Shown here in pieces: positions 26,858 to 37,214 of a stretch of DNA of 64,000 nucleotides. Positions within the stretch are counted from its first letter, which is position 1. Every line of letters begins with the position of its first letter. Source of the DNA: Gammaproteobacteria bacterium. GTDB taxonomy: Bacteria > Pseudomonadota > Gammaproteobacteria > SZUA-152. The translations under genes and the position numbers were made by a program. The DNA is taken from assembly GCA_029882975.1 (NCBI GenBank), contig JAOUJW010000001.1, forward strand, positions 186,001 to 250,000. Reading direction: 5' to 3'. Under the pieces are notes generated by a model. It was not told where the DNA came from. It made no database searches and saw nothing but the letters and a program-made list of their open reading frames with translations.

Positions 26858-27883
26858 TTATCCCACCATTAAAAAGTCCTCACCTTGCTCATAGCCATAC
26901 CGCTCCAACTGAGACGCGATGAGATCTCGGGCTCCATGATTGGTAACATAACTCAGAACCACGGGTTTGCGTGCCCTCACTTTTGTTTGTTGCAGCCACT
27001 GCGCCGGTTGCACCAACGCACCCTGAATGCGATTACCAATTTTCTTGGGGTCAATATCAATCCAGGCAAAAGGGTTAAATCCTTTATTAATCAGCAAAGC
27101 ACTGCGTTGCCGGGTTTTACGTCCCGCCCCCCAGTACACAATGGGGCGGCCACGCTGTAATAAAGGATGTTTTGCCAAATATTCTGCCCGTAGCCAATCA
27201 AACCTGGACCGCGCATAACGGGGATCCACTCTGGATGTACGCTCACTGCTTTCGCGCCAATACAATAACACCCGAGGCAATTTACGCATTTTTACCCCGG
27301 CATGATTAAGGCGCAACCACAGCTCGTAGTCCTCGGGAAATTCCCCTTGGCGATAAGTACCGTGCTGATCCAGCAATGCTTTACGCAACATCACGGACGG
27401 ATGAGCCAAAGGAGATTCCACAAACATCTCCTTTGCAATGTCTGCAGGCTCCAAGCATTGATTTTGCCAACGAAGATATTCACGATATCCCGCTTGAACA
27501 TCTTCACCTGGAAACAGCTCAACCTGACAGGCGACCAGCCCTACTTCCGTATGGCGTTCAAGGTGAGACCATTGCAGCTCCAATCGCTGCGGATGCATGA
27601 CATCGTCTGCATCCATACGGGCAATATAAGGCGCTTTGGCCTGACCCAGGCCATTGTTCAACGCGTTCACCAGACCCTGCGGTCCCTGGGACACGATTTT
27701 GAGACGGAAATCCCTTTGCGCCCAATAGGCGAGTTTTGCAGCACTTCCATCGCTGGAGCCATCATCCACCACAATGACTTCGAAGTTCGTCAGCGTCTGC
27801 TCTGTGACGGACTGCAAGCATTCATCCAAAGTCTCCCGTGCGTTTCGCACCGGCAAAACCACACTTACCCGGGGGTGAGACAT
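26858..27883 (-). CDS. Family 2 glycosyltransferase with C-terminal Rossmann-like extension
   Basis: Residues 1-230 are a GT-A fold glycosyltransferase 2 domain: VSVVLPVRNARETLDECLQS, the DDGSSDGSA nucleotide motif, DADD metal motif (ARMDADDVMHP) and a FPEDYELWLRL acceptor-side motif. The last 100 residues contain PIVYWGAGRKTRQRSALL, resembling a nucleotide-binding loop, as seen in some GT2 proteins with a C-terminal methyltransferase-like fold. The frame extends upstream to a TTG at 27943; I prefer the ATG at 27883. No polysaccharide cluster is nearby, so the acceptor is unknown. Confidence 0.88.
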   Translation of the reverse strand: MSHPRVSVVLPVRNARETLDECLQSVTEQTLTNFEVIVVDDGSSDGSAAKLAYWAQRDFRLKIVSQGPQGLVNALNNGLGQAKAPYIARMDADDVMHPQRLELQWSHLERHTEVGLVACQVELFPGEDVQAGYREYLRWQNQCLEPADIAKEMFVESPLAHPSVMLRKALLDQHGTYRQGEFPEDYELWLRLNHAGVKMRKLPRVLLYWRESSERTSRVDPRYARSRFDWLRAEYLAKHPLLQRGRPIVYWGAGRKTRQRSALLINKGFNPFAWIDIDPKKIGNRIQGALVQPAQWLQQTKVRARKPVVLSYVTNHGARDLIASQLERYGYEQGEDFLMVG

Positions 27884-27952
27884 GCAATCACGGAACTGAA
27901 AATGATTTGAGCGGCGATGCGATCCGGGAAAGATGAACCGCAAGAGCCGGGA

Positions 27953-28336
27953 TTAAATCAATGCACTAACACGCTGCAGCTTCTCTCGCACTTGTGCCGC
28001 CAGTTGCCCTACCTGATCATTATCAACTAACTGTAAGACCGCTGCCGGATCCATAAATGCAACCGTTATACTGCCGTCATCTTCCTCCCGAACCACCACA
28101 TTACAGGGTAACAGCAAGCCTATATCCGGCTCAGCATTAATCGCTTGATGGGCTAAGGTGGGGTTGCAGGCACCCAGAATGACATAGGGCTTGCGATCCA
28201 CATCCAGTTTGTTTTTCAGCGTCTGTTTCACATCAATTTCAGTTAGCACGCCAAAACCCTCAGTTTTTAGGGCTTCTGTTGCCTTTTCGATAGCTTGTTC
28301 GAAACTCCCGGAAAAAGTCACTGAAAATCCATACAT
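27953..28336 (-). CDS. DUF302 family protein
   Basis: The 127-residue protein reads as one DUF302 domain: [49 protein letters not shown] and [11 protein letters not shown]. It has no signal peptide. Conserved Cys in GACNP and LPCNV are characteristic. The biochemical role is unknown; DUF302 proteins often sit near metal, sulfur or redox genes, which fits the cytochrome c and DUF2231 genes upstream on the same strand. Confidence 0.88.
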   Translation of the reverse strand: MYGFSVTFSGSFEQAIEKATEALKTEGFGVLTEIDVKQTLKNKLDVDRKPYVILGACNPTLAHQAINAEPDIGLLLPCNVVVREEDDGSITVAFMDPAAVLQLVDNDQVGQLAAQVREKLQRVSALI

Positions 28337-28411
28337 GATGTTATCCTCTGTGTGTTCAATGAAAGGGGCTCCTCTGATTAGCTCAGGATTTAACCATGAG
28401 ACTCAAAGGGA

Positions 28412-28900
28412 TTACTTGGCTGAATTTTGTTGCATTTCGTACCAGGCTGCATACACGGGTTCCGGCCAAAGAGATTGGAAATAGCTGATAACCGCATCCA
28501 CTTCCTCATTGTCCAAACGCCCTTGCCAAGCGGGCATATTACCATTGGGTTTGGTACCGTTGATAATCACATTACGCAGTACCGCCCGAGAATGATGCCA
28601 GGCATGTCCCGAGCCATTTAAAGGGGGTGGCGGATATTTACCATCACTCCCCGCTTTACGCCACTGCGGCGCACCCTGGGCCGTCTCGCCGTGACACTGG
28701 GCACAATATTTAACGTATACGGCTTTTCCTCGTGCCAACTCCTGGGAAGAAAATGACTGTTTAGGCGCCAAGCCGCTGCTGGCACTGGAAACCTGTGGGT
28801 TTTGATCGCAAGCGATCCCCAAAACGGCAATACCACATACCACCAAACCCTGAAAATACTTAGACAGGCATTTTTGCAATGGCTTAATCGATGCTGTCAT
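28412..28900 (-). CDS. Monohaem cytochrome c lipoprotein
   Basis: From the ATG at 28900 the protein begins with a signal peptide and lipobox LGIAC (C31), then a cytochrome c domain with C66AQC69H70 and a candidate axial Met in GNMPAWQG. The longer frame to 29098 is the out-of-frame shadow of the His-rich DUF2231 tail, so I reject it. It overlaps the end of that gene by 17 bases, so the two are probably cotranscribed. It is likely a membrane-attached electron carrier. Confidence 0.85.
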   Translation of the reverse strand: MTASIKPLQKCLSKYFQGLVVCGIAVLGIACDQNPQVSSASSGLAPKQSFSSQELARGKAVYVKYCAQCHGETAQGAPQWRKAGSDGKYPPPPLNGSGHAWHHSRAVLRNVIINGTKPNGNMPAWQGRLDNEEVDAVISYFQSLWPEPVYAAWYEMQQNSAK

Positions 28901-29564
28901 GCCCACCGGATGCCGGCGTATGCCCGGGAGCCTTGCCTTCGTCATGGCTATGACCACTGTCGTTATGGTCGCCGCCGTGACCGTGGGCCTCTTTGGCATT
29001 ATCCAGACTGTCATGGTGATCCCCTTTCGACATATCGTGATGTCCGTCAGCGCCGTGACCAGCGCCGCTACCGTGATCATGAGCCACACCTTCAGCATGA
29101 CTGTGATCGCTTTGATCCGGTAAGGACATCACCCCCAAACCGTGTCGGTAAACCAGTTCTCCACCGTACCAACCCGTGGTCAGCAGTAAGCCGGCCGCAA
29201 CCACCACCGCAGCTGTCAAAGGCAAGGCAATGGGCTTGGAATTTTTTGCTCGCATAAAAGACCACAATCCTAGAGCTACAAAAACTATAGTAGTGGCCAC
29301 CGCCCATTTCCTATGTTCTAACATAACCAAATGTGAAGGGGTATCGTGATTAACGGAGTTAAAAGCAAACCATCCGGCAATAACGGTGATCACAGCAAAA
29401 CCAATCCCAACCCAAAGATTCCAATTAGCAACAGTGGTCAAAGAGCGTTGCGTCGTGGTGTTGCCCACAACGAGTACCAATACATGCAAAACGGCAGCGG
29501 TAAGCAACAATCCTATGCTGAAATGAACAAAAAACGGGTGCCAATTTGGTATGATTTCAAACAT
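28884..29564 (-). CDS. DUF2231 membrane protein with His/Asp-rich metal-binding tail
   Basis: Four predicted helices span residues 10-155 (WHPFFVHFSIGLLLTAAVLH, NLWVGIGFAVITVIAGWFAF, VATTIVFVALGLW, AAVVVAAGLLLTTGWYGGEL), matching DUF2231. HPFFVHF carries conserved His residues that could bind haem or metal. The last 75 residues are extremely rich in His, Asp and Gly (HDHGSGAGHGADGHHDM), a likely metal-buffering tail. It heads the DUF2231-cytochrome c-DUF302 set next to the Cus operon. Confidence 0.85.
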   Translation of the reverse strand: MFEIIPNWHPFFVHFSIGLLLTAAVLHVLVLVVGNTTTQRSLTTVANWNLWVGIGFAVITVIAGWFAFNSVNHDTPSHLVMLEHRKWAVATTIVFVALGLWSFMRAKNSKPIALPLTAAVVVAAGLLLTTGWYGGELVYRHGLGVMSLPDQSDHSHAEGVAHDHGSGAGHGADGHHDMSKGDHHDSLDNAKEAHGHGGDHNDSGHSHDEGKAPGHTPASGGHDSID

Positions 29565-29776
29565 TTAACTCACCTTTTTTATTTTTTGTTGATATCTTGG
29601 CCTATTCATCGTCCCCTATTGTAAACCATCCAAGCCAAAAACCAATCAACTTTATCTCAGGAAGCCAGGCCGGTGGAGCTGTAACTCGATATAAGGTAGA
29701 CTGTGGTTTGGTTTAGTCATTTTCGAAGCGTCTCCCGTAACCCGGTTTTTTTGCGATTCAGTTTGAAGGATTAAAC

Positions 29777-30304
29777 ATGAACAGCCATTGGCCCGCGTTT
29801 TGTCTCCTCTGCACCACATTCCTCAGCACTCCCGCCCTTTCACTGGACCCTGACTATCTAAAGCAGCTGGAAATAGAGGCGGAAAACCAAAATCGTGTCG
29901 ACACCATGGAGCCGGAAAACAAATCCGAGTCTGCCCTAATTCAACAAGTTAACACCTCTATTGATGAGAAAAAACGGCGCAAGGCGCTGTATTTGAAACA
30001 GTTGGACGTGGAAGTCAATTCCAACGAGGCAATTTCAGTTCCCGTAAAAATGGCACCGGTGAATGCCTCAAGCAAGAATCAAACCGCTGGAGTTGCAGGC
30101 AGTTCCCACCACCTGAGCCTGGCAGAATTTGAAACGTTGATCATCCAAAAACAACCAACCGTGCTGCATTTTTACAACCTTCTAAGCACGGCAGAAAAAA
30201 AAGCGGTTATATGGGAATATGAAGAAAATCGCAGTACAGCAGTAACAGCAAAATTCATTCTGGATTTATATTCGGAAAAAATCAAAGACAGGCACTCTCG
30301 CTAG
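29777..30304 (+). CDS. Exported protein of unknown function with a duplicated YLKQL motif
   Basis: A signal peptide (cleavage near ALS, residue 22) precedes a polar, mostly helical protein of 175 residues. The motif YLKQLEIEAE (residues 27-36) recurs as YLKQLDVEVN (72-81), suggesting an internal repeat. The C-terminal part (LSLAEFETLIIQKQPTVLHF) looks globular. I recognise no family. It is monocistronic and convergent with the Cus operon. Confidence 0.7.
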   Translation: MNSHWPAFCLLCTTFLSTPALSLDPDYLKQLEIEAENQNRVDTMEPENKSESALIQQVNTSIDEKKRRKALYLKQLDVEVNSNEAISVPVKMAPVNASSKNQTAGVAGSSHHLSLAEFETLIIQKQPTVLHFYNLLSTAEKKAVIWEYEENRSTAVTAKFILDLYSEKIKDRHSR

Positions 30305-30388
30305 TACTTTGCCTTAGCTCATTGGACGTTAGTACGTATTCACGTTTCGCACCAAACTGTCTTCAACCCTAAATCTTTCAATCTCTAC

Positions 30389-30661
30389 TCAGGCTTTAAC
30401 CAAAGTCCATAAGCCGATAACGATAAAGATCACACCGGCAATACGCGCCATGAGCTTTTCATCGATACTTTGAGACAACAAAGCACCGGCAAACACAGCC
30501 ACAGCTGTGGCCACAACCAAAGCCAAAGCGGCCGCCGCAAACACCAATAACTTGGCATTCTGGGCATTGGAGGCGAACAGCATGGTTGCCAATTGGGTTT
30601 TATCCGCAATTTCCGCCAGGAACACGGTAACAAACACCGTTGAAAACAATTTCAGATCCAT
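30389..30661 (-). CDS. Half-size TMEM165/GDT1 (UPF0016) family cation transporter
   Basis: The 90-residue protein has three predicted helices and one copy of the family's cation motif, here EIADKTQLATM (the common form is E-x-G-D-K/R-T/S). Full GDT1 proteins have two such halves; single-repeat members must pair to make a transporter. The family moves Mn2+ or Ca2+ against protons. It follows cusA by 13 bases on the same strand, so it is probably the last gene of the efflux operon. Confidence 0.88.
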   Translation of the reverse strand: MDLKLFSTVFVTVFLAEIADKTQLATMLFASNAQNAKLLVFAAAALALVVATAVAVFAGALLSQSIDEKLMARIAGVIFIVIGLWTLVKA

Positions 30662-30674
30662 CTTTCATCCAGGA

Positions 30675-33600
30675 TTAATGGTATTCGAACTGTCCACGTT
30701 TGATTTGGCGGCTACGCCACATGACATACAACACCGGTATCAATACCATGGACACCAAAGGTGCCGTAATCATCCCCCCCAACATGGGCGCTGCAATCCG
30801 CTGCATAACCTCGGAGCCTGTACCGGTTCCCATCATAATGGGTAGCAAGCCCGCCAAGATTACCGCCGCGGTCATAGCCTTGGGTCGCACGCGCATTACC
30901 GCCCCTTCAATTACAGCTTCGCGGAGTTCCAAAATGGTTCGCGGCTTACGCTCTTTATAGGCTTGATCCAGGTACACCAACATGACCACACCAAATTCCG
31001 CCGCCACACCCGCTAAAGCAATCAAACCAACCCCGACGGCCACCGACAAGTTATAGCCCAGTATGTACACAAACCAAAATGCACCTACCAGAGCCAAAGG
31101 CACAGACAGCATCACCATCAAGGATTCTGCAAAATTTCTAAAATTCAAATACAACAACAACATAATAATGACCAGGGTCAAGGGCACCACGTACTTGAGC
31201 CGTTCTTCGGCACGAACCATGTACTCATATTGACCGGTCCAACCTATGGAATACCCCGAAGGAAGTTTGATTTTTTCCGCCACCACTTGCTGTGCGTCCT
31301 TAACATAACTACCCAGGTCACGTTCCCTAATATCCACGTAAATCCAACCGGTGCGCCGCGCATTCTCACTCTTCACCACCCCGGGGCCATCGTCCACACT
31401 AATGGTCGCCACTTCGCTCAGAGGCACATAAGCCTTGCCCGAGGTTACGATGGGTAACTGCTCCAGTTGCTCGACGGAATCCCTCACACTTTGGGGATAA
31501 CGAATGTTGACCGGATATCGCTCCAGGCCTTCAACGGTTTCGGTGACATTACTGCCTCCCACCGCCGTGGCGATAACTTCCTGTATATCCGCTACGTTCA
31601 GCCCCAGACGCGCCGCGGCCCGCCGCTTGATCGTGATATTGACATAGCGTCCACCGGCCACACGTTCGGAGAACACGGATCGGGTTCCCGGAATATCGCG
31701 CACCGCTTTCTCTATGTCTTCACCAATTTGTTGTATCACCGCCAAATCCTGCCCGGTAACTTTGATACCCAAGGGGGTTTTCACCCCAGTTGAAATCATA
31801 TCGATACGGGTTTTAATTGGCATAACCCAAGCATTGGTCAAACCGGGAAACTTCACGGTTCGGTCCAGCTCATCCATGATATCTTTGGTGGTTATCCCCG
31901 GACGCCACTCGCTCTTGGGTTTTAATTGAATAGTGGTTTCTATCATAGTCAGTGGCGCCGGATCTGTAGCCGTTTCCGCCCGTCCAACCTTGCCGAATAC
32001 GGTTTCAACCTCTGGAATTGTTTTAATGAGGCGATCGGTAATCTGTAACAACTCTCCCGCTTTACCCACGGAAACACCGGTGAAGGTGGTTGGCATATAG
32101 AGTATGTCCCCTTCATCCAACTCAGGCATAAATTCCGATCCCAACTTATCCAAGGGGATAACCAAAGAGGCCACAGTAACCACCGACAATACCACCGTCA
32201 AAATAGGCCAAGCCAATACACCGTGTATAACGGGTCGATAAAGGGCAATTAAAAACCTGTTCAAAGGGTTGTTCGACTCAGAAGCGATATGCCCACGAAT
32301 AAACAGCCCCATTAACACCGGCATTAAGGTAATGGACAAAAACGCCGAAGCCGCCATGGCATAAGTTTTCGTATAAGCCAAAGGTGAAAATAATTTACCT
32401 TCCTGAGCCTCCAGCGTGAATACCGGCAAAAAGCTCAAAGTAATAATCAGCAGGGAAAAAAACAATGCAGGCCCCACTTCCGCAGAGGCACGCCGCATAA
32501 TTTCCCATCGATTGGCATCCGTAATGGGCTGACGCTCCATGTGCTTATGAGCATTCTCCACCATGACGATGGCAGCATCCACCATTGCCCCTACCGCTAT
32601 AGCTATGCCCCCCAATGACATAATATTGGCGTTTATCCCCTGCGACTCCATGATAATAAAAGATGTCACAATCCCTAAAGGCAGAATAACAATAGCAACC
32701 AAGGCCGATCTTAGATGGAACAGAAATACGAGACAAACCACCGCAACCACAATAAATTCTTCCAGCAGTTTGTCGCGCAGATTAATAACCGATCGCTTGA
32801 TCAGGTCGGAACGATCATAGACCTCAATGATTTCCACGCCGTCCGGCAAGCCCCGCCGTAAAGTTTCCAAGCGTTCTTTTACGGCATCAATGGTATTTAG
32901 GGCATTTTCCCCCCAACGCATTACCACAATTCCACCAACCACTTCACCAACACCGTTAAAGTCAGCGATACCGCGACGCATTTGCGGCCCCAGTTTCACC
33001 GACGCAATATCTTTCAACAATACGGGAGTACCGTTTTCAGTTTTACTAATGGGAATCTCTTCAAGATCCTCAATTTTCTGGATATAGCCTCGAGCCCGAA
33101 TCATATATTCAGCTTCCGCCAATTCGATAACGGAGCCGCCTACTTCCTGATTAGCTCTGCGAATCGCCATGCGAATCTTAGATAGGGGTACGGAAAACGC
33201 CCTTAATCGATCCGGATCAATCACAACCTGATATTGCTTCACCATACCACCGACGGTGGCCACTTCCGACACGCCGGGAACGGTTTGTAACTCGTACTTT
33301 AAAAACCAGTCCTGCAAACTGCGCAGTTGGGATAAATCGTGATTTCCTTTTCGATCCACTAAAGCGTATTGATACACCCAACCCACGCCGGTGGCATCCG
33401 GTCCCAAATTGGGTTTGGCCGATGCGGGCAAGGAACCGGTAACCTGGTTTAGATACTCCAGCACTCGCGAGCGAGCCCAGTAAATATCGGTACCCTCTTC
33501 AAAGATGACATACACATAGGAATCACCAAAAAAAGAATAACCACGCACGGCGGTGGTACCTGGGACAGAAAGCATTGCGGTGGTAATAGGATAGGTGACC

Positions 33601-33791
33601 TGATCCTCAACCACTTCGGGTGCTTGACCTGGATAAGAGGTTTTGATGATGACTTGAAGATCGGACAAGTCTGGAATGGCGTCCAAGGGCGTTTGTTTCA
33701 CCGCAAACAAACCCCAACCGGTAAGAATAACGGTGAAAATTAATACCAGAGAACGGTTTTCAATAGACCATCGAATAATATGAGCGATCAC
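30675..33791 (-). CDS. cusA: Heavy-metal RND efflux pump, CusA/CzcA type
   Basis: The 1038-residue inner-membrane pump has the HME-RND start ([20 protein letters not shown]), 12 helices in two halves, [20 protein letters not shown] with the proton-relay acidic residue, and a periplasmic porter domain. It uses the proton gradient to expel metal from the periplasm through the CusB and CusC partners. The neighbouring CusF-like chaperone points to Cu(I)/Ag(I) rather than Zn/Co/Cd. A 378-base gap separates it from cusB. Confidence 0.94.
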   Translation of the reverse strand: MIAHIIRWSIENRSLVLIFTVILTGWGLFAVKQTPLDAIPDLSDLQVIIKTSYPGQAPEVVEDQVTYPITTAMLSVPGTTAVRGYSFFGDSYVYVIFEEGTDIYWARSRVLEYLNQVTGSLPASAKPNLGPDATGVGWVYQYALVDRKGNHDLSQLRSLQDWFLKYELQTVPGVSEVATVGGMVKQYQVVIDPDRLRAFSVPLSKIRMAIRRANQEVGGSVIELAEAEYMIRARGYIQKIEDLEEIPISKTENGTPVLLKDIASVKLGPQMRRGIADFNGVGEVVGGIVVMRWGENALNTIDAVKERLETLRRGLPDGVEIIEVYDRSDLIKRSVINLRDKLLEEFIVVAVVCLVFLFHLRSALVAIVILPLGIVTSFIIMESQGINANIMSLGGIAIAVGAMVDAAIVMVENAHKHMERQPITDANRWEIMRRASAEVGPALFFSLLIITLSFLPVFTLEAQEGKLFSPLAYTKTYAMAASAFLSITLMPVLMGLFIRGHIASESNNPLNRFLIALYRPVIHGVLAWPILTVVLSVVTVASLVIPLDKLGSEFMPELDEGDILYMPTTFTGVSVGKAGELLQITDRLIKTIPEVETVFGKVGRAETATDPAPLTMIETTIQLKPKSEWRPGITTKDIMDELDRTVKFPGLTNAWVMPIKTRIDMISTGVKTPLGIKVTGQDLAVIQQIGEDIEKAVRDIPGTRSVFSERVAGGRYVNITIKRRAAARLGLNVADIQEVIATAVGGSNVTETVEGLERYPVNIRYPQSVRDSVEQLEQLPIVTSGKAYVPLSEVATISVDDGPGVVKSENARRTGWIYVDIRERDLGSYVKDAQQVVAEKIKLPSGYSIGWTGQYEYMVRAEERLKYVVPLTLVIIMLLLYLNFRNFAESLMVMLSVPLALVGAFWFVYILGYNLSVAVGVGLIALAGVAAEFGVVMLVYLDQAYKERKPRTILELREAVIEGAVMRVRPKAMTAAVILAGLLPIMMGTGTGSEVMQRIAAPMLGGMITAPLVSMVLIPVLYVMWRSRQIKRGQFEYH

Positions 33792-34169
33792 AGTATTATT
33801 ATTTTTCCTATCACTCTCACACTGCGTCCTTTCCTACCCGGTTGCCTCTAATCAGCCCGCCACCCCAACTGCATTTTAAAAGGGGTCGGATCAAGCCGCC
33901 GGTGTGTGTGTTTTACATCAGTGTGCATCCGTAGACACCTTGCCGGAGAACTGCAGCAACCTCAAAGCCCAATCCATCTACCATTGGCTGCCACCGAAGA
34001 AGTTAACTTTTTCGATCACCAATCGATATCAGCCCTGGCTATCCAGCCCACCTCCGGCCAATAGCCTTGGAAATAAGCCTGCATGGTTGGTCGTTCTACC
34101 GGCGCCCCCGCCAGACCAAGAGTTGTCTTTTTGACAACAACTCCATTTTATTTAAAAACAAGTAGCTTT
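33792..34169. other. Gap inside the efflux operon, 378 bases
   Basis: No gene is supported between cusB and cusA. A small hairpin GTTGTC-TTTTT-GACAAC lies at 34122-34138, just after the cusB stop, without a minus-strand U-tract. The plus-strand frame at 33904-34134 has no ribosome site or family resemblance. Such a long spacer within an RND operon is unusual and could be a decayed gene or a second promoter. Confidence 0.5.
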
Positions 34170-35726
34170 TTAACCACCACCGGCCATCCGGGCCAAACTG
34201 GCTTTCATGCTACTTTCAGAGTCGATAAGGAACTGACTGGAAACCACAACCTCATCGCCTTCATTCAATCCTTTTAGAATTTCCACATTGCCACCTGCCT
34301 CCAAACCGACACTGACAGGCATGGGAATGAATTTACCTTCCCCTAGAGCCACAATGACACGTTTTTCCTTACCTGTTCGAATCAAAGCTTCACGCGGAAT
34401 CGCCAAGGTTGCCTTTTTGGGTTTGGCATAAATTGTCACGTCCGCGTACATATTCGGCTTTAAGGCTTCGTCCATATTGTCAAACCGCAATCGTACTTTG
34501 AGACTGCGAGTGGACGCATCCAGGCTGGGATACACGTATTCCACATTGCCTTCCCATGATTTACCCGGCATAAAAGGCAAAGTCGCTTCTGCCCGCTGCC
34601 CCACCTTTACCCAATCCGCCTGACGCTCAAACACATCAACCATTAACCAAACACTGGATAGATCCACCAGATTAATAATATTTTGTGAAGGCTTAACATA
34701 GGCTCCTTCCCGTACCGTCAGTTTGGAAACAATACCGGACTGCGGCGCATAGATTTTCACCAGGTTTTCCACCACCCCGGTCTGATCCAGGGTATCTATT
34801 TGTTCATCAGAAACTCCCAAGGACCGCAACCGCTCCCTGGACGCAGAGAGTAAATCCGTGTTGCTGTGTTGTTTGGCCTGACGGTATTCTTCCTGCGCAT
34901 TCACCAGCTTTGGCGAATAAACTTCCAGCAACAGCTGACCTTTGACCACGCGCTCACCTTCGGTTTTCACCACCAGATGTTCTACCCAGCCATCGGTACG
35001 CAAATTGATACTACGCAAGTTAGTTTCATTCACATTGATGTAACCAACGCTATCGACGCGTCGGTACAAAGTGCGGCGTTTCACTTTGGATGTGCGTACG
35101 CCTAAAGAATTAATTACGGTCGGAGTTAACTTAACGACCCCAGCTTCCCCTCCCACTTCCAATGGCACCAAATCCATACCGCAAATAGGACAGATCGAGT
35201 TGGGGTCTGTGTCAATAACATCCGGATGCATGGGACAGACATAGTTCTGCTTGGTATGTTTGGCGGCATGCTCCACAGCCGTATCATCCATAACGGCACT
35301 CAGGGGTTCCGAGGCACCCATTACCTGGGCTGCCGGCGAAGCACCGTTACTGCCAAAACTCTTAGCGCTGCGGGCATTACCAGATCCTGCAGAGTTTAAT
35401 ACCGTGCCCATGTCATCGGGTTTAGTGAGATAAAAACTGATGGGGACGGCAGCCACGATAGCAGCTACCGCCAATTGGCCAACCGTTTTGCCGAAACTGG
35501 CATTGCGTTGTGAATAGCTTCCGGGACCGGGACGATATCCGGCACGGGTCCGATCAAAATTCTGAGTACTCTGATGTCCTGAGGCCTGCTGTGGTGTCAT
35601 ACTGTCCTGCCCCTCGTAGCGTTCGTAACTGCCTGGATGTGGGTATTGCCCCGAAATCTTACGCTTCAACCAACGAAGCGTATCGATCAGGCCAGATCGC
35701 CCGTGATAAAACGGATCGGTTTGCAT
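34170..35726 (-). CDS. cusB: RND periplasmic adaptor, CusB type, with heavy-metal-binding domain
   Basis: The 518-residue protein has an unusual polar N-terminal tail of about 85 residues before the membrane anchor (QLAVAAIVAAVPISFYL), then a heavy-metal-binding domain with YVCPMHPDV and CPICGMDLVPL, then the lipoyl, beta-barrel and membrane-proximal domains of CusB (VKTEGERVVKGQLLLEVYSP, APQSGIVSKLTVREG). It links CusA to CusC and may hand metal to the pump. The long cytoplasmic tail is not typical. It starts one base inside the end of the cusC gene. Confidence 0.93.
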   Translation of the reverse strand: MQTDPFYHGRSGLIDTLRWLKRKISGQYPHPGSYERYEGQDSMTPQQASGHQSTQNFDRTRAGYRPGPGSYSQRNASFGKTVGQLAVAAIVAAVPISFYLTKPDDMGTVLNSAGSGNARSAKSFGSNGASPAAQVMGASEPLSAVMDDTAVEHAAKHTKQNYVCPMHPDVIDTDPNSICPICGMDLVPLEVGGEAGVVKLTPTVINSLGVRTSKVKRRTLYRRVDSVGYINVNETNLRSINLRTDGWVEHLVVKTEGERVVKGQLLLEVYSPKLVNAQEEYRQAKQHSNTDLLSASRERLRSLGVSDEQIDTLDQTGVVENLVKIYAPQSGIVSKLTVREGAYVKPSQNIINLVDLSSVWLMVDVFERQADWVKVGQRAEATLPFMPGKSWEGNVEYVYPSLDASTRSLKVRLRFDNMDEALKPNMYADVTIYAKPKKATLAIPREALIRTGKEKRVIVALGEGKFIPMPVSVGLEAGGNVEILKGLNEGDEVVVSSQFLIDSESSMKASLARMAGGG

Positions 35727-36991
35727 TAAATTCCCCCTGCCAGATACAGTAATTCAACTTGTGCTTTGGCTTTGTCTGCGACCAAACGTAAATGTTGCAA
35801 CTGACTTGTAAGTTCAGTCAATCGAGCCCTTACCATGATGCCAAATTCTGACACACCGCTTTGGTATGCCTTCAACGCCGCCTCGGCATTTTGTTGCGCC
35901 TGTGGCAGCAATTGAGTTTCATACAAGTTTAGCCGTTCATCCGCTTGTTTATACACTGCCAAGCCGATTTCCAGTTTTTCGTAAAATGCACGACGCCTGT
36001 CATCATACATTTTCTGGGCTACCACACGGTCCGCTTGACTTGCCTGTAGTAGTCTGTCCTGACGTTTGGACTTGAACAGAGGCATATCAATCATAACCAT
36101 GCCCGATACCAGATCCGCCCGGTTATTACCGTCACGCTGTCCGTATTGCAAATCCACACTCCATCCCGGCCGACGCTGGGCCTTCGCGTATTCTACACCT
36201 TTTTGAGCCGCTTGGACATTACCACGCCCCGCCAACAACCAGGGATGTCGTTCCAAGCCGTTTCTTAAACTGTTGGCTGCTGGAGCAATAGCCAATTTTG
36301 GATAGGCCATATCCAGGTCCTGCATCAGGTTTGGATTACCGACCCACTTTTTCAACGTGGCCAAGGATTTTTCCCACATCATATGTATGTTTATTTTCTT
36401 GTCTTTTAGTAAACTCTGCTCCAACTGCGCTCGCACCACATCCTGTTGATTGCCCCGACCCGCCCGGTATTGATAGCGAGTGGTTTCTTCCAACTGTTTA
36501 AAGACGTTTAGACTGTCCGAAATCAGCTTTCCCGCATGATGACCGTAATAGACTTCCATCCAGGCCATACGCACATTTAACAGGGTTTTCAGCTTTTGAT
36601 CCTGGATCTCCAATGCCGTCGCATTGGCCATTTCCTCAAATTTTTCCGCCATGGCATCCAGACTGCCCGCCGGTGGTATGCGCTGCGACAAACCATAAAC
36701 CACTTGCGTCATGGGCTCTTCTGCCAAAATATAGGTTTCACTGTTCAAATTCATGACGCCATACTTAAACTTGGGGTCAGGCCAAGAGTACGCCGCTACG
36801 GATTTTTCCTGCAAACTTTCCTGACTCGCTTCCACTTTGGCGATCAGAGGGTCATTTTGAAGCGCCATATTCTCCGCCTGCGACAAGGATAACAGTCCAA
36901 ATCGCTCTGCTCCTACGCCAACCTCCGCCAACAAGCACAGCCCGCAAAACAGGCCCGCCGATACGGTGTTGTTAATGATAGTACGTTTCAT
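35726..36991 (-). CDS. cusC: TolC-family outer-membrane efflux protein, CusC-like
   Basis: The 421-residue protein has a signal peptide (ending VGVGA), then the two-repeat outer-membrane factor fold: LSLSQAENMALQNDPLIAKV in the first half and long amphipathic helices (VAYKQADERLNL-like LAVYKQADERLNLYETQLLP, AYQSGVSEFGIMVRARL) in the second. No lipobox is evident. It forms the exit duct of the CusCBA pump. It overlaps cusB by one base. Confidence 0.9.
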   Translation of the reverse strand: MKRTIINNTVSAGLFCGLCLLAEVGVGAERFGLLSLSQAENMALQNDPLIAKVEASQESLQEKSVAAYSWPDPKFKYGVMNLNSETYILAEEPMTQVVYGLSQRIPPAGSLDAMAEKFEEMANATALEIQDQKLKTLLNVRMAWMEVYYGHHAGKLISDSLNVFKQLEETTRYQYRAGRGNQQDVVRAQLEQSLLKDKKINIHMMWEKSLATLKKWVGNPNLMQDLDMAYPKLAIAPAANSLRNGLERHPWLLAGRGNVQAAQKGVEYAKAQRRPGWSVDLQYGQRDGNNRADLVSGMVMIDMPLFKSKRQDRLLQASQADRVVAQKMYDDRRRAFYEKLEIGLAVYKQADERLNLYETQLLPQAQQNAEAALKAYQSGVSEFGIMVRARLTELTSQLQHLRLVADKAKAQVELLYLAGGI

Positions 36992-37214
36992 ATGCTTAAC
37001 CTCATCTCATCGCTTTGTATTTCTTGTTATCTCCGATGAGGATACTGGCGATAACATCTGTGGAAACAACGCAGCCCCAGGCCTAGCCGGCCCATAAAGA
37101 ACCACACCACAGCATTAACGCTACCCCCGAAGCAGATCTCAACTTTTCCACTGAATCTCCGTATACACTGAGTTCAGGCAGCAGAGCCCACAATCTTCTT
37201 ATCCATACTGTTAA

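Noticed and set aside
28901-29098. N-terminal extension of the cytochrome c lipoprotein to 29098
   Set aside because: This part is an out-of-frame reading of the His-rich DUF2231 tail; the signal peptide and lipobox start at 28900.
33904-34134. 76-codon plus-strand frame in the cusB-cusA gap
   Set aside because: No ribosome site, no recognisable domain and low plausibility of composition.
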